NCBI GenBank assembly: GCA_037176885.1
Contig: JAWWNJ010000053.1
Location: forward strand, 1,240,001 to 1,304,000
Direction: 5' to 3'
DNA from: Favolaschia claudopus
Lineage: Eukaryota > Basidiomycota > Agaricomycetes > Agaricales > Mycenaceae
Length of the DNA: 64,000 nucleotides
The notes below the pieces were generated by a model. The model had not been told where the DNA came from, made no database searches, and was given only the letters and a program-made list of their open reading frames with translations. Positions 20,598 to 30,441 of the stretch are shown here, in pieces (the stretch's first letter is position 1; the number at the start of each line of letters is the position of its first letter). Position numbers and translations under genes: made by a program.

Positions 20598-22067
20598 TCA
20601 GTTCTCCTTGTCGCTTTCATCCCCCACAACCCTGGCCCGCTTCTTCCCCTTGCGTTTCTTAGCGGCGGCGACCATCTTACTTGCCTTGCGCACGAAGTTA
20701 CCCACGGCACCGGCTGCCATCCCAACGTCGGTTTTGTAGAACTTGGTGTCGAAGTCGGCGATGCTGTTGGCGTAGACAATGCCTTGTTCCCCAAGGCTCT
20801 CAGCATATTGGAAGTATTTGAGAGCTGGGTACTTTTCATCCAGAGCACGCAGCACGTCGGAGACAAGGAGGACGTCCTCGTCTTCATCAGATTCATCTGA
20901 TGACTCGTCCTCACGTCGACGTTTGACGCCATTGCCATCGCGAAGGATGGTATCGCCGGACTCGGAGTTGCCAAGATGGAGGTGGATGGGGGGCATGGTA
21001 TTTTGACCGCGGTTACGAGCACGCTCCTCGCGAGCACGGCCACGCTCTGCAAGCTCGTCAAGCTTGAGGACTTTGGGAGGATGTTCCAGATCTGCGGTGC
21101 CATCGTGCTGAAGACAGAAGTCAGCAGTGCAAAAGAGAAACAGAAATTCCACGTCACGCACCATGTACCGAGCCCACAAATTAATAACATCTATTCCGAT
21201 CTCGACATGCTTGCCGGGGTACTTAGATTTCGGCCCTATCACGTAGCACCACCGATTTTTGCCAGGATGTTCCGCGCACTTGAGATGGTTTTGAATCTGC
21301 TGTACCTCGGTGGCGGTAACAGCGGTCTCGGGGGGTTTTTCGGCCTGTTTTGTCGTCTTTCCATCAGGCTGCACCTCCTGAGAGACGGTGTGCTCAACGC
21401 CGAAGAACCCATAGATAACGGATGACTTACCAGGTTAACCACTTCCATTATCACCTCTTTCTGACGACGTGTGCTCCTCTGGAGCTTGAGAAGCTGCTGG
21501 AAGGCGTCGCGAACATCGTCCTCGGATGACAGACGGTGATATGGATCCTTGCGACGCTCCTGAGACTCTTTCCATCGCAACGTCGCAGATGTGGGGTCGA
21601 CATTCATCTGAGCTGTGATGCGGGATAGAAAGTCGCCGGCAGGAATGTCAGAGGGGAGGACGAGGGTTGTGGTAACCGTGGCGCGCTTCTTTCCGTTTCC
21701 TGGCTCGCCATAGATAGGGACTTTGACTGTGATGAAGGTACCGCGGTCTGGAAGTTTATTAGTAGCCTGCAGAATGCGCAAATGGCTGTAACACACCTGC
21801 AGTTTGACTGGGAGCTGTAGTGGATGGCAACTGAGATTGGCGAGCTTCGACAATGTGAGGAGGGAACGGAGGAAGCTGGTATTGATGATAAGACGGATCT
21901 TCATCGCTAGGATCATCGTCGTCGCCCCCAGGCTGCTCGTAGTCGCGGGTGTGGTCAAACATGCCATTGTCGAGAGAGGCCTGTAATTGGGCCACTGCGA
22001 GCTGTCGTCCAGTGAGAGCGGGGGGAGGGCCGACGCCAAGAAGATATGGTGCAATAGTGTTTTGCAT
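20598..22067 (-). CDS. Transposon-borne acidic protein with nuclear-type basic tail, function unknown
   Basis: Exons 22067-21797, 21747-21431, 21377-21162 and 21107-20598 join in frame to 437 residues; introns are 49, 53 and 54 bases with GT...AG borders. The N-terminal 90 residues are Pro-rich with an acidic run (GGDDDDPSDEDPS). Next comes a folded part (RGTFITVKVPIYGEPGNGKK to the VRDAFQQLLKLQ stretch), then a Cys/His-containing segment (LKCAEHPGKNRWCYV) that may bind zinc, a Ser/Glu/Asp run, a helical region (SDVLRALDEKYPALKYFQYA) and a Lys/Arg tail (KKRKGKKRARVV) resembling a nuclear signal. I recognise the C-terminal region as a kind found in uncharacterised Agaricomycete proteins. It lies inside the Tc1 ends, convergent with the transposase, so it is either cargo or an accessory gene. 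Confidence 0.75.
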
Positions 22068-23638
22068 GGTGTCAAAACCGGTCGAAAAGTAGAATAGTTG
22101 GGCGCCTTGGACTCGTTGAGCGAGGATATATAGCACAGTGTATGCTCCACGCAATCGTCAGCCTGCTAGTCATGACTGTAAGTCTCCAGTGACGCTGTAA
22201 CCGTACTAGATGGTCGTTGTCGGTATTAGCAGAAAAGGTTATTCTAAATTTGGCACTAGTTACGAGCTCGTCTCGGCGGCTCGGCCCGAACTCAGCTAAA
22301 AAATCGAAACTGTCTATCGTTTCCAAAATAGCTGTAACCGTTCTTTAACGAGATGGCGAGTCGGCGGTGCAACATCCCCTTTTGTTCATCTCAATCTTTC
22401 TTTGCTCTCTTCCGGTCCCCGTCTTGCCAACCCAAAGCAATCAGCTGCACTGATTGTGCTGTACAGTGCGGTCTTTTTCAATGCTTCGATCTTCTGAGCT
22501 GACCAGATCTGGAAATCATTTCCGCTTCAAAGTTGAATATTGCTGTAAACTGCGCAACTGTGCAAAGGCTGCGGCGAATGCTCCTATATATGCCTTCCCA
22601 AATAATCCTCACCGGTGTCTCTTCATCCCATAATTTTGTCTCATGCTTCCTCCGTGCATTCTGGTCTCAGCTTTGTTAACTGTGCCTTGCTTCGAAGCTT
22701 CACCCACAGACCAAATTTGGATCTTTTGTCAACGCTGAGTATCTTCCTCGAGCTTCTTCAGGTTGCAATCATTCTATTCGGTCTTCTGAACCTATCTCTG
22801 GGAGTTTCTCGACGCTCAAGATTTTTTTCATCTGCCGACCGTCTCTCCTCATATCGTCAAAATTGGATTCGAATTTTGAATACGACTGAACATTAATTCA
22901 CAGCTTTAATTCGCTTCGAAAGTCTCATCGTCGAGTCCAGTGTGCAATTAAAGCGGTTTCGCATCTCAAGGGCATTTCTTCAAGTTCTGTTTGGCTGTCA
23001 AATCTATTCTGCCGCCATGGCTTTTTTGACCAAATTTCTTGGTACGTACCGGAATTTCATCCTTGATTGCCTAGCCGTTTCCGGATCAGCTCCAGAGACC
23101 CTCCACCGGCAGATAAATTGTCGGCCGGAGCGAAGCGGAGGCTCGACTTGTTCTCCCCTAAAATTTTGCCCTTCGGGTGGAAAGATGAACCCTGGGACAC
23201 TAGATTCCCATATCCGGTATCAGCTCTGAGCCAGCTCCGGTCAACTCGAGCTGACAGCGAGCTGATGGGCAATCAACTCGAGTTCAGCTCCAACTCAGCT
23301 CCCGGCAACACTATATCCAGTGACGGCGACTTGAAGTGCCTTGCCTAAAAAGGAATTTTTTCGCACAACACGGGTAAGCCAACTTCGACGAAATCGCAAA
23401 CAATAAGCGTGTTCTTTGAGTCTTTCCTCGTTGTTTTGGGCAATCTGCATCCTTTACATACCACTTTAGGTCTGTCTCATACCGATATGTATGGGGGCCA
23501 ACTTACTGATATTTTTCATGAGGCTCACTCTTGGCCCACTCACGTTCAGTAATCTGAGGCTTCTCGCGAACACGTGGCAAGAATTTTGGGAACCACTGTA
23601 CAGTGTATTGATCACGTGCCCGCGACTTTTTTTTGTAT

Positions 23639-23880
23639 CAGCATTTCTACAAGCTTAAGCACCCCGCCTTCGGCAGGGCCAGCTCGCTGCGCTCGCGTCC
23701 CTCCCTACGGCTGGTGCACAGCTTGTCGGGGCTCCGCCCCAAACCCCGCGCGGTTTTTTTGCTGGATTCCGTGCTTGTGGCTGCACTCGCCGGCGCGCGG
23801 CGCCGGGGAAAGCGTGTGAAAAGTCACCTGCTTTTCTGTCAAAAGTCACGCGACTGATGGCCTGGCCCTGTATTTTCAAG
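23639..23880 (+). repeat. GC-rich hairpin repeat, copy 1
   Basis: Starts CAAGCTTAAGCACCCCGCCT and contains a chain of small palindromes: CTTCGGCAGG, GCTCGCTGCGCTCGC, GGGGCTCCGCCCC. It ends GGCCTGGCCCTG...CAAGTACT. Copies at 46616, 47461 and 57041 share the same order. No coding sense; the longer frames through it are produced by its GC-rich composition. Confidence 0.7.
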
Positions 23881-24057
23881 TACTTATAAGATACCGCAAC
23901 AAGTAAACCAACTACTAAGACGCGGTGCCCAAAGGGCGATAAATAAGTGAAAAAGTAATTCTAGTGAGGGTTCGACCGTGGTTGGTAGAGTATAGTCTTG
24001 GAGTAGGTGGGTGAGCGCTTCCATCGACTGTGAGAACAATAGCTCGACATAGGAACC

Positions 24058-24074
24058 ACGTGCCCGCGACACTG
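24058..24074. repeat. AGTGTCGCGGGCACGTG terminus, right
   Basis: Perfect inverse of 18683-18699. See the left copy for the possible outer element. Confidence 0.5.
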
Positions 24075-25211
24075 TTGGGTCAATAGCGTTTACAGTAGTC
24101 GAGGAGGAGAAAGCATGGGATGGCCATACACAGGATGTGATGGGCTGACGGAGAGGCGAGGTAGAAGGGGAGGTTAGATGATCGCAGGTCCGGGTGAGGG
24201 TTCAGACGGTGCTCGTCGACTCTTGTGTACCCGCTGGTGCTGTGCTCGTCGCGAGCGCACATATTCTACTGGTATGTGGCTACCTCTTCAGCCTTCCTCG
24301 CCCACTCACTGCTGTCTGTTTACACAGTCATTCAAAACATTTTCTAGCTAGCACAATGTGTAACACGCTCAAATCAAATGAAGTATCTATTTTTTCTATA
24401 TCACCTTCTACCAGCTCCTTGTTGTCCGCCCCAGACGCTCTTTCGAATGCTGGTTATCCAGGTTCCTACCCACGCGCATAAACAGTGGACTTGAAATTTC
24501 TCCGTGATGTATTTTATGTTGCAAATTTCTCTGATAAGCGTAAGCGTGAAGTCAGCCAAAAGTCGGTCTATCACATTCTATGTGTTTATGCTCATCGAAT
24601 TCATTTGTGAATTTGAGTAGGTATAAAGTGAGCGAAAAATTCCAACTACGTCGATGTGAATTCACAGAAAGCCCCCGTGATCAAGGGGGAATCGGGATTA
24701 AAATTTCGTACCGCGGGGGGGAGGGGGGGTCTGGGGAGGCTCTTAAAAAATTTCCAGTGTCTAGTACTCAGAAGCTGTCTGGAGCTCAGAAAGGCTCGGG
24801 AAGGTTATTTAGCTAGTCTCTGAGCATGACTTTGGTGTAAGTGGCGGTGAAACACTCATGTAAGTAATTGTCGGTAAAATTGGCAGTGGGTCGCTCGATA
24901 CGCGAGTCACATCATGGCGTGACTCGCGCAACACGGTCTCTCAAAAAAATGCTCAAGGTACAACAGCTGGTGGAAAAATCTGTTTGAATGGACTCCACGT
25001 CCATCGAATACCGATTTTGAATGATCTTCATAAATTCTCACGTCCACTGGGGTCATAAAAAATGCAACACGCACTGATGTTAACACCAAAACCAGCTTTT
25101 ATGCCTTCAACGAGTGTCCGGAAGACAATGCAAGGCAAATGCAAGGCCTCTAGAAGCAATTTGAGCAGTCTACAGACATGTATCCAGCATTAGATATGCC
25201 CTTTGTAAAGT
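24075..25211. other. No gene recognised
   Basis: A G-run region (24716-24730) near GGGGGAATCGGGATT resembles, in inverse, the stretch at 25560-25690. No gene or clear element end is supported. Confidence 0.4.
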
Positions 25212-25470
25212 AGGTCAAAACGTGATGAGAGCGCGATGAGCGGCCGTGAACAAGTGAGTCGGAGTCAGCTAGAGTATATTAGAGAGCTAGTCGACGTGGG
25301 GAACAAGTGACTAGCGGGCAGCAAAGGTAACGAGCAGTATATAAGGTAGTGAAGGGGATGGTGATGGCGATGCGACAGTACAGGTGCAAAGGATGATGAA
25401 ACGACGAAAAGAAATCGGAACGGAGTGGGAGCTCACGGATCAATCCTACAACACTTTGCCTCCAACACGC
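25212..25470 (+). mobile_element. Truncated 5' part of a pogo-type element
   Basis: From AGTAGGTCAAAACGTGATGA to ACGGATCAATCCTACAACA the sequence is nearly the same as 8708-8950. After that the two diverge, and no transposase domain follows here. It is a second, 5'-only copy of the same family. Confidence 0.7.
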
Positions 25471-25797
25471 AGAAAATCGCGCACCCGCAGGCTGCGGGAT
25501 CTGCCGCGGCGGCGGCACTGCGGCTTAATGACAATGGTGGGAAATCATTACTGTATATGGGAGGGGAGGGGGGGAGGGGGGGTCAGCCCAAGCCCTTAAA
25601 AAAAAATTCGACCCTATATCCGATTTTCGAATCCCGATTCCCCCTTGCCCGTGATCGTGAAATTTACGCACCAATTAATTCACATTCCACGGGCCCCAGT
25701 GTCCCTAAGAATATGCGAGGGCGGACTTACTTTTGCAAGAAATCGAAGGCTTTCGTGGCTCATGACAGCGGTTATTCTATGTTGGCGCTTGCCCAAT

Positions 25798-25940
25798 TGT
25801 AACAACAGACGAAAATGGAACATGCGGGAGTCGCACCCGCATAACCGTTAGACTATCTGTCCCTTCGTCTCACGTCCGTTTCTGGGTCCAAGTTACCCCA
25901 GTTCGGCCACGTGACCGCTGTAACGTGCCGATTCGTTACA
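25798..25940 (+). repeat. TRIM 5' LTR, 143 bp
   Basis: TGTAACAACAGACGAAAATG at the start and CGATTCGTTACA at the end; identical to 26048-26190. Confidence 0.8.
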
Positions 25941-26047
25941 TCCGGTGCCGATTCGTTACATCCGCCCTCCTGCCGAGGTTTTGCGGAAGCTCGGCAAACT
26001 TATGCCAGCTGCGGGAGTCGAACACGACTCACTGATGTTCCACCAAA

Positions 26048-26190
26048 TGTAACAACAGACGAAAATGGAACATGCGGGAGTCGCACCCGCATAACCGTTA
26101 GACTATCTGTCCCTTCGTCTCACGTCCGTTTCTGGGTCCAAGTTACCCCAGTTCGGCCACGTGACCGCTGTAACGTGCCGATTCGTTACA
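26048..26190 (+). repeat. TRIM 3' LTR, 143 bp
   Basis: Identical to the 5' LTR as far as can be read; followed directly by CCAAT. Confidence 0.8.
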
Positions 26191-26463
26191 CCAATCAGGC
26201 AAGAGCCAACAACGGGCTTAGCACATCCTTTTCCAGGACTTCCTCTTGATTTGATGTCCGGTTATCCTCTCGTTCCTTACTTCCACCACCATGCATCTCA
26301 TATGCCCCGTAAGTATTTCAATGAGTGTGGTGTCCGTGTTTTTCTCGTATTCTGTTAAATGGCTCCATCCCCAAATTTAAGTGCCGGAAGGGAAGAGGGA
26401 AGGAAGATTATACGGCACTGTCCCCTGAGGAACACTGGACATCCGGCATCCTTCAGCCCGGGA

Positions 26464-26471
26464 GGTTATAA
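26464..26471 (+). promoter_or_regulatory. TATA box of the membrane-protein gene
   Basis: GGTTATAAAC lies about 35-40 bases above the ATG at 26505, a good position and match for a fungal TATA box. Confidence 0.45.
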
Positions 26472-26504
26472 ACATTTCTCCTTGCGCATGCGTCCGGGCC
26501 GAAA

Positions 26505-27338
26505 ATGAGAACAGGCGGTCATCATTTGATCGTCTTCTTCCCAGCACTTTCCTGGTCTGCATTTGTCAACATTACGGTCGATAATACAGACTCTTCGATT
26601 GAATACACTGGGACTTGGGAGCCACCCACTGATCACAAATCTACCCTGAATTATGGAGGAAATCATGCTTATAGCAGCGATCCACAAGCAAGTGTCACTT
26701 GGGTCTTCACAGGTGTGCAAAGGGGGGGACAGAATTGCATGTTATCTCTGCTTATGGCTCCGCAGGTGTTGCTGTATACTACGTGACCCCTTTATGGCCT
26801 TATCCAGTCAGCACAGAGATCACTCTTGACAATGAAATTCGGGAAACTGTCAATCTCACCGACCCAAACGCCTCTCCAACATCAGGCGGCTCTGAGTCCT
26901 CATTGGCTGCTATTACGTGGTGGAAAAATGGCCTCGATAATAATGAGCATCGCCTACTGCTTACAATGCCCGTAGGAGGGAACTCCGTTGTTGTCGATGC
27001 CTTCATGTAAGTCACTGGGTTGTGTTCAACTATCATGGACTCAAGTGAAACTTGCAAGCTTCACTGCGAATGTGTACGACCCACCCTCTCCCTCCGCGGC
27101 CACCACATCTACTTCAAGGACGGCCTCGTCACCGTCACAATCGGCGATTCAGGCATCTTCAAACACCTCTCATCGGCAATCCACCATCATACTTGGAGTC
27201 ATAGGCTCTATAGCTGCTTTGGCTGCGGTTATACTTCTTTTGATACTCGTGAAGCGATCACGTCAGATCCGAGTTCAAAACCTTTCCCTCTCAAACCCTT
27301 TGGCAGGCAAAAGTGTCGACCATCTCATCAGACATTAA
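26505..27338 (+). CDS. Secreted-type single-pass membrane protein, three exons
   Basis: Exons 26505-26712, 26766-27006 and 27059-27338 join in frame to 242 residues; both introns are GT...AG (53 and 52 bases). The first 20 residues form a signal peptide (HHLIVFFPALSWSAFVN). The outer part has the pattern VDNTDSSIEYTGTWEPP ... SVTWVFTGVAVYYVTPLWP, a beta-sandwich-like module frequent in Agaricomycete surface proteins. A Ser/Thr-rich stalk follows, then a transmembrane segment (STIILGVIGSIAALAAVILL) and a basic tail beginning VKRSRQ. It is probably placed in the plasma membrane with the N-terminus outside; the ligand or role is unknown. All frames are open, so this looks like a working host gene. 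Confidence 0.8.
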
Positions 27339-27396
27339 ATCATGATCCATGGACACTGGCAGCGACGACATGGGACAGGTTTGTGAATGTTGGACT

Positions 27397-28450
27397 TAGC
27401 AACTAACCACTTACCCATGCGCTTCCAACAAAACACCAACCCTATGAGGTGGCGCGAGTGAGCACGAGTTCGAGCCCCGGCGGTCGCCATTTAGCCACCG
27501 CTAGATTGACTGGCCTTACCGGCGCTTGGTAGTGGGGGTCTTCAGCCTGCCATGGATAAGATAGCTCGTCGCGCTCTAGGAGCTGAGATGCGGTACAGTA
27601 TGTAAAGTAATGAAAGAAGAATATCTCGCGAAGAGACGGGGTAGTCAAAAATTCATGCAAGAATGCCTATGAAGGGCAAATGAACATGCATAGTAAAGGT
27701 GGTGTGTCAGGCGCGGCCGCAGGCCGCTGTGAGACGCTCCCGACCCCGAGAGCGCAATAAAAGCAACTCCGGGGAGTGGGAGACGTAGCTCGCGAGACGC
27801 TCCCGACAACCAGAGCGCAACAAAGGCGACACCGGGCAGGAGACGTACTCGTGTGTGCAGCCCGCGGCCAGTGCGACACGAGACTGGGGGATACCGACGC
27901 CAGAAGCGGAAGCGAGCAGCTGGAGCGCTCCCAAAGCGAAGCGCGACCGGCAAACGCGAAGGTTGCGACAGGCACCCCAAACGGAGCGCTGCGACAAGGA
28001 AAAGAGGGAAAAAAGGATTATAATTGAAACATACCGCGTCCCCAGTGACGCAAATACGGAACTAACACCACCAGAGAGCAGTTTTCAGCCGATGCAGGGC
28101 TATCAGAGAGAGCAAAAAGTCGTCGAGAAGACTGCAGATCAGATTCGTTGTGGTTGATGGCAGAGAGCGTGTGCCACGGAGAGGCAGTGAGCAACGCGAT
28201 GGGCAGCCAGAGCGCAAATTCGCCACAGAAACGCGTGAGGATGGGTCGAAAACGCGCGCAAAAATTGCCAGGTCGTGGAGCTGCAAATGGTGATCCTGTG
28301 ATGACATCAGTGAATCGGATCGCTCCCCGCGCTCTCATCTTTCGCTAGACGCGGCTCGTGCCTCGCCCCGTCCAGCTGGCAACATTATTTCCGGGTCTCA
28401 CCCTAGTGTTTTGTCGGACTTAGCAACTAACCACTTACCCAAGTGCATTG
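27397..28450. other. Repeat-rich stretch without a supported gene
   Basis: It holds an arm GGACTTAGCAACTAACCACT at 27390-27410 and again at 28418-28440 (see the palindrome at 28451). A possible tRNA-derived head with a box-B-like GAGTTCGAGCCCC lies at 27466. A GC-rich tandem duplication is at 27727-27846. Open frames on both strands through the GC-rich part are not convincing. Confidence 0.4.
27727..27846. repeat. Two tandem GC-rich units of about 60 bp
   Basis: Each unit starts GAGACGCTCCCGAC, then has AGAGCGCAA(T/C)AAA and CTCCGGGG or CACCGGGC, and ends GGAGACGTA. The copies differ at several places, so the duplication is not new. Confidence 0.65.
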
Positions 28451-28888
28451 TTGGACTTAGCAACTAACCACTTACAGCCGTTTTGGAAACAATATACGGG
28501 TTTTGATCAAGTGGTGCTCATTACTTTGTGCTTACCTTTGTTTTGCTTCCCGTCACCAGCTCCACTTCTGCCGAATCTGATTTTCGCTTCCGCCACCCAA
28601 AGAACACCAGAAAAAAAACAGGGGGTTAACAGAACTGAGGATCAAGACTCAGCTGCTACTTGAGCTCGACAGGGCCATGACTTCCGAGCAAGGCCCAAAA
28701 CAAGGGACCAGCGGCACTTGATGTGGTACGGCAACGCCCCACAAAGTGGTGCTCCCGGCTTTGCCGATGACAGAATCGTCAACAAACGTAAGCACAAACG
28801 AACGAGCACCACTCAATCGAAACCCGTATATTGTTTCCAAAACGGCTGTACCCATGCACTTGGGTAAGTGGTTAGTTGCTAAGTCCAA
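28451..28888. repeat. About 62-bp palindrome split at its centre by a mariner-type MITE
   Basis: TTGGACTTAGCAACTAACCA (28451-28470) plus CTTA pairs with TGGGTAAGTGGTTAGTTGCTAAGTCCAA at 28861-28888. Without the insert the arms would form a nearly perfect hairpin. The MITE sits at the TA near the centre. Confidence 0.75.
28475..28848. mobile_element. 374-bp mariner-type MITE, CAGCCGTTTTGG ends
   Basis: It begins CAGCCGTTTTGGAAACAATA and ends with the inverse, with TA on both sides (28473-28474 and 28849-28850). The inverted match extends further, through GTGGTGCTC. The ends resemble those of the two-gene Tc1 element at 19121, so that element's transposase could act on it; this is inference. 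Confidence 0.85.
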
Positions 28889-29915
28889 CAGTGAACTGTG
28901 CACACTCTATTGCATCAAGCTGGCACAAATTTTTATTGGGGGAGCTTGCTCCCCTTTTGTCTGAGGATGTCGAAATCCGGATGGCTGTGCAGAGTTCGAA
29001 GAATCTCCCACAGATACTTTCCCAGCTCGGCAACTTCCGGGATCGAAAAACTGTGCTGAAAGATTGATGGGCGTTCGCGTTCGGCGTTCAGAACGCGTTC
29101 TGAACGCAGCCCTCATCACCCGAACCCTGAACCTCGATTTTGCGTTCGATTCAGGGAAATTCCGAACCCTGAACCTGAACGCAGTGTTCGGTCCAGTTCG
29201 GTTCAGGTTCGAACCGATTTCTGGACCGAACCCTGACATCACTATTGTTTTGTCCATCCAGTCCGAAAATGGAAGGTGATATTGGTGGAAATGGAGGCGA
29301 AAAGCTTCCAAAAGCTCGAAAGGAGGAGGGACTGTTGGCTGTTGGTTGGCTGCGACATAGGAGTCCAAGTTGAGTCCAAGATCAAGAGCGTGATGGATGA
29401 GATAAGGATGTCTGTCACACCCACATGATGTGACACTCTTCTTTTTCAGAGTTCCACATGGACCTGCATCAGATATTTTCAGACTTCGATGGGCTGCTTC
29501 CCCCTTACTCACATATGGCAGCTTTCTATGATATACCTGTGCAGTTATATCGGACCCTATGGCACCCCCAGTTACCTACATGGTGCAGTCGCTGGGCCTT
29601 TGATCACCGAAAAAGAAGGCACAAAAGCTATCACAGCTTCAGCTCTTCTATCGCTTCTTCGAACTAAACGCTATTCTCCCAACACTGGAGCGCATGCCGT
29701 AACGCCATCAGCCCGTGATCTCCGCTGTCAGGGCAGTTCCGGGGAACGCCGAAGCGGCCAAAGCGACGTTTGTCTCGATTTTACTGTAGCTGGGGCCAAT
29801 GCCTGTAACACAATCCTAGGAAGCCAATTGCTTCTTAGAGTGAGTCTACATACTCTGAATTCATTCATTTAACAGCCCCCCGAGACTACAATGGTATGAA
29901 TACCCCGAGGTAATA
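28889..29915. other. No supported gene; repeats
   Basis: Copy 3 of the GC hairpin is at 28938-28954. A cluster of GAACCCTGAACC and TTCAGGTTCG words (29064-29240) is palindromic and MITE-like. At 29655-29740 lies the left arm of an inverted repeat whose right arm is 30793-30880. The open plus-strand frame at 29489-29872 has no recognisable domain. Confidence 0.4.
28938..28954. repeat. GGGGAGC/GCTCCCC hairpin, copy 3
   Basis: Same hairpin and same ATTG flank as at 4554-4573. Confidence 0.6.
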
Positions 29916-30441
29916 CTCGGCATTACCAAAAGTAACCGAATTTAAAAATGCCTTGCTTGCGACCAGCTAATACAGTTAGCAGTTGGTTCAACTAGTGGGC
30001 GAGAGGGGGGATGGTCATATGCTATTGCACATAACACGCGCCGAAGTTATTGGGCTTTCCCTGTGCTGATTTTCTATGTTTGTTTATTTATGTATCAAAT
30101 GAACACTTTCTTGCTCTGTTTTAGTACCCTCATTGAAGGATGAGGATAGCCCAGCAAACTTTGAGTTCTCAGATACAGAGTTATGAGATAGTAAACCTAT
30201 TTTTGAGGTACTCACCCACCTGGAATCCTGGTGACTGTGTTCCAAAAAAGGAAAACACGGCCAAATTAATGGTATTTCGAAGATTAATTTATTCACCCAC
30301 TGTGTGACAGCTTAGCCCAAGTTTATATCATGAAAGTTGTAGCAAACAACCTGTAAATAAGCCCTTCATCGCTCAAAGTTCTTTGACCATCGTAATTTCG
30401 TGAGAAAAACCCCGAGTTCGGTTACTTTTGGTAACTGCGAG
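29916..30441. mobile_element. 526-bp MITE, CTCGG family, copy 4
   Basis: CTCGGCATTACCAAAAGTAA at the left and its inverse (GGTTACTTTTGGTAACTGCG) at the right, TA on both sides (29914-29915, 30442-30443). This is the intact sister of the split copy at 10022. Confidence 0.85.

Larger units (their letters stand above)
19121..22334 (+). mobile_element. Tc1/mariner element carrying two convergent genes
   Basis: Inverted ends of about 48 bp (CAGCTATTTTGGAAACGATA, continuing to GAGTTCGG) are nearly perfect. TA flanks both sides (19119-19120 and 22335-22336). Between them lie an apparently intact five-exon transposase on the plus strand and a four-exon gene of unknown function on the minus strand, tail to tail with a 139-bp gap. 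Similar CAGCCGTTTTGGAAAC ends occur in the MITE at 28475 and the fragment at 41823. Intact ends, intact transposase and exact TA duplication suggest a recent insertion. Confidence 0.85.
18844..23313. mobile_element. hAT-like non-autonomous element with 8-bp duplication, split by a Tc1 element
   Basis: TAGTGTTGCCGGAAGCTG at the left is mirrored by CAGCTCCCGGCAACACTA at the right. TATCCAGT stands directly outside both ends (18836-18843 and 23314-23321), a perfect 8-bp duplication. TAGNGTTGCC ends with 8-bp duplications are typical of hAT elements. Without the 3214-bp Tc1 insertion it is about 1.26 kb and has no recognisable transposase, so it is non-autonomous. The parts outside the Tc1 (18844-19118 and 22337-23313) hold no supported gene. 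Confidence 0.85.
25798..26190 (+). mobile_element. 392-bp TRIM (miniature LTR retrotransposon)
   Basis: Two identical 143-bp direct repeats (25798-25940 and 26048-26190) start TGTAAC and end GTTACA, the TG...CA form of LTRs. They enclose 107 bp. A perfect 5-bp duplication CCAAT lies outside both (25793-25797 and 26191-26195), as made by retroviral-type integrases. Directly after the left repeat stands GGTGCCGATTCG, which could pair with a tRNA 3' end and act as primer site. There is no coding capacity, so an autonomous element must supply all enzymes. Confidence 0.8.

Noticed and set aside
23655..23879. Frames through the GC-rich hairpin repeat
   Set aside because: The same frames appear in every copy on both strands because of the palindromes; no protein features.
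25820..25880. tRNA-like words on the minus strand (box-A-like TAGTCTAACGGTTA and box-B-like GGTGCGACTCC)
   Set aside because: The two words are only a few bases apart, no acceptor stem or anticodon arm can be folded, and both copies lie inside the TRIM LTRs. Treated as part of the TRIM.
27440..27500. SINE head (GAGTTCGAGCCCC box B)
   Set aside because: The box A match is weak and too close, and no tail or target duplication is visible.
27645..27997. Overlapping GC-rich minus-strand frames of about 100 codons
   Set aside because: They run through tandem GC-rich repeats in all three frames, a sign of composition rather than coding.
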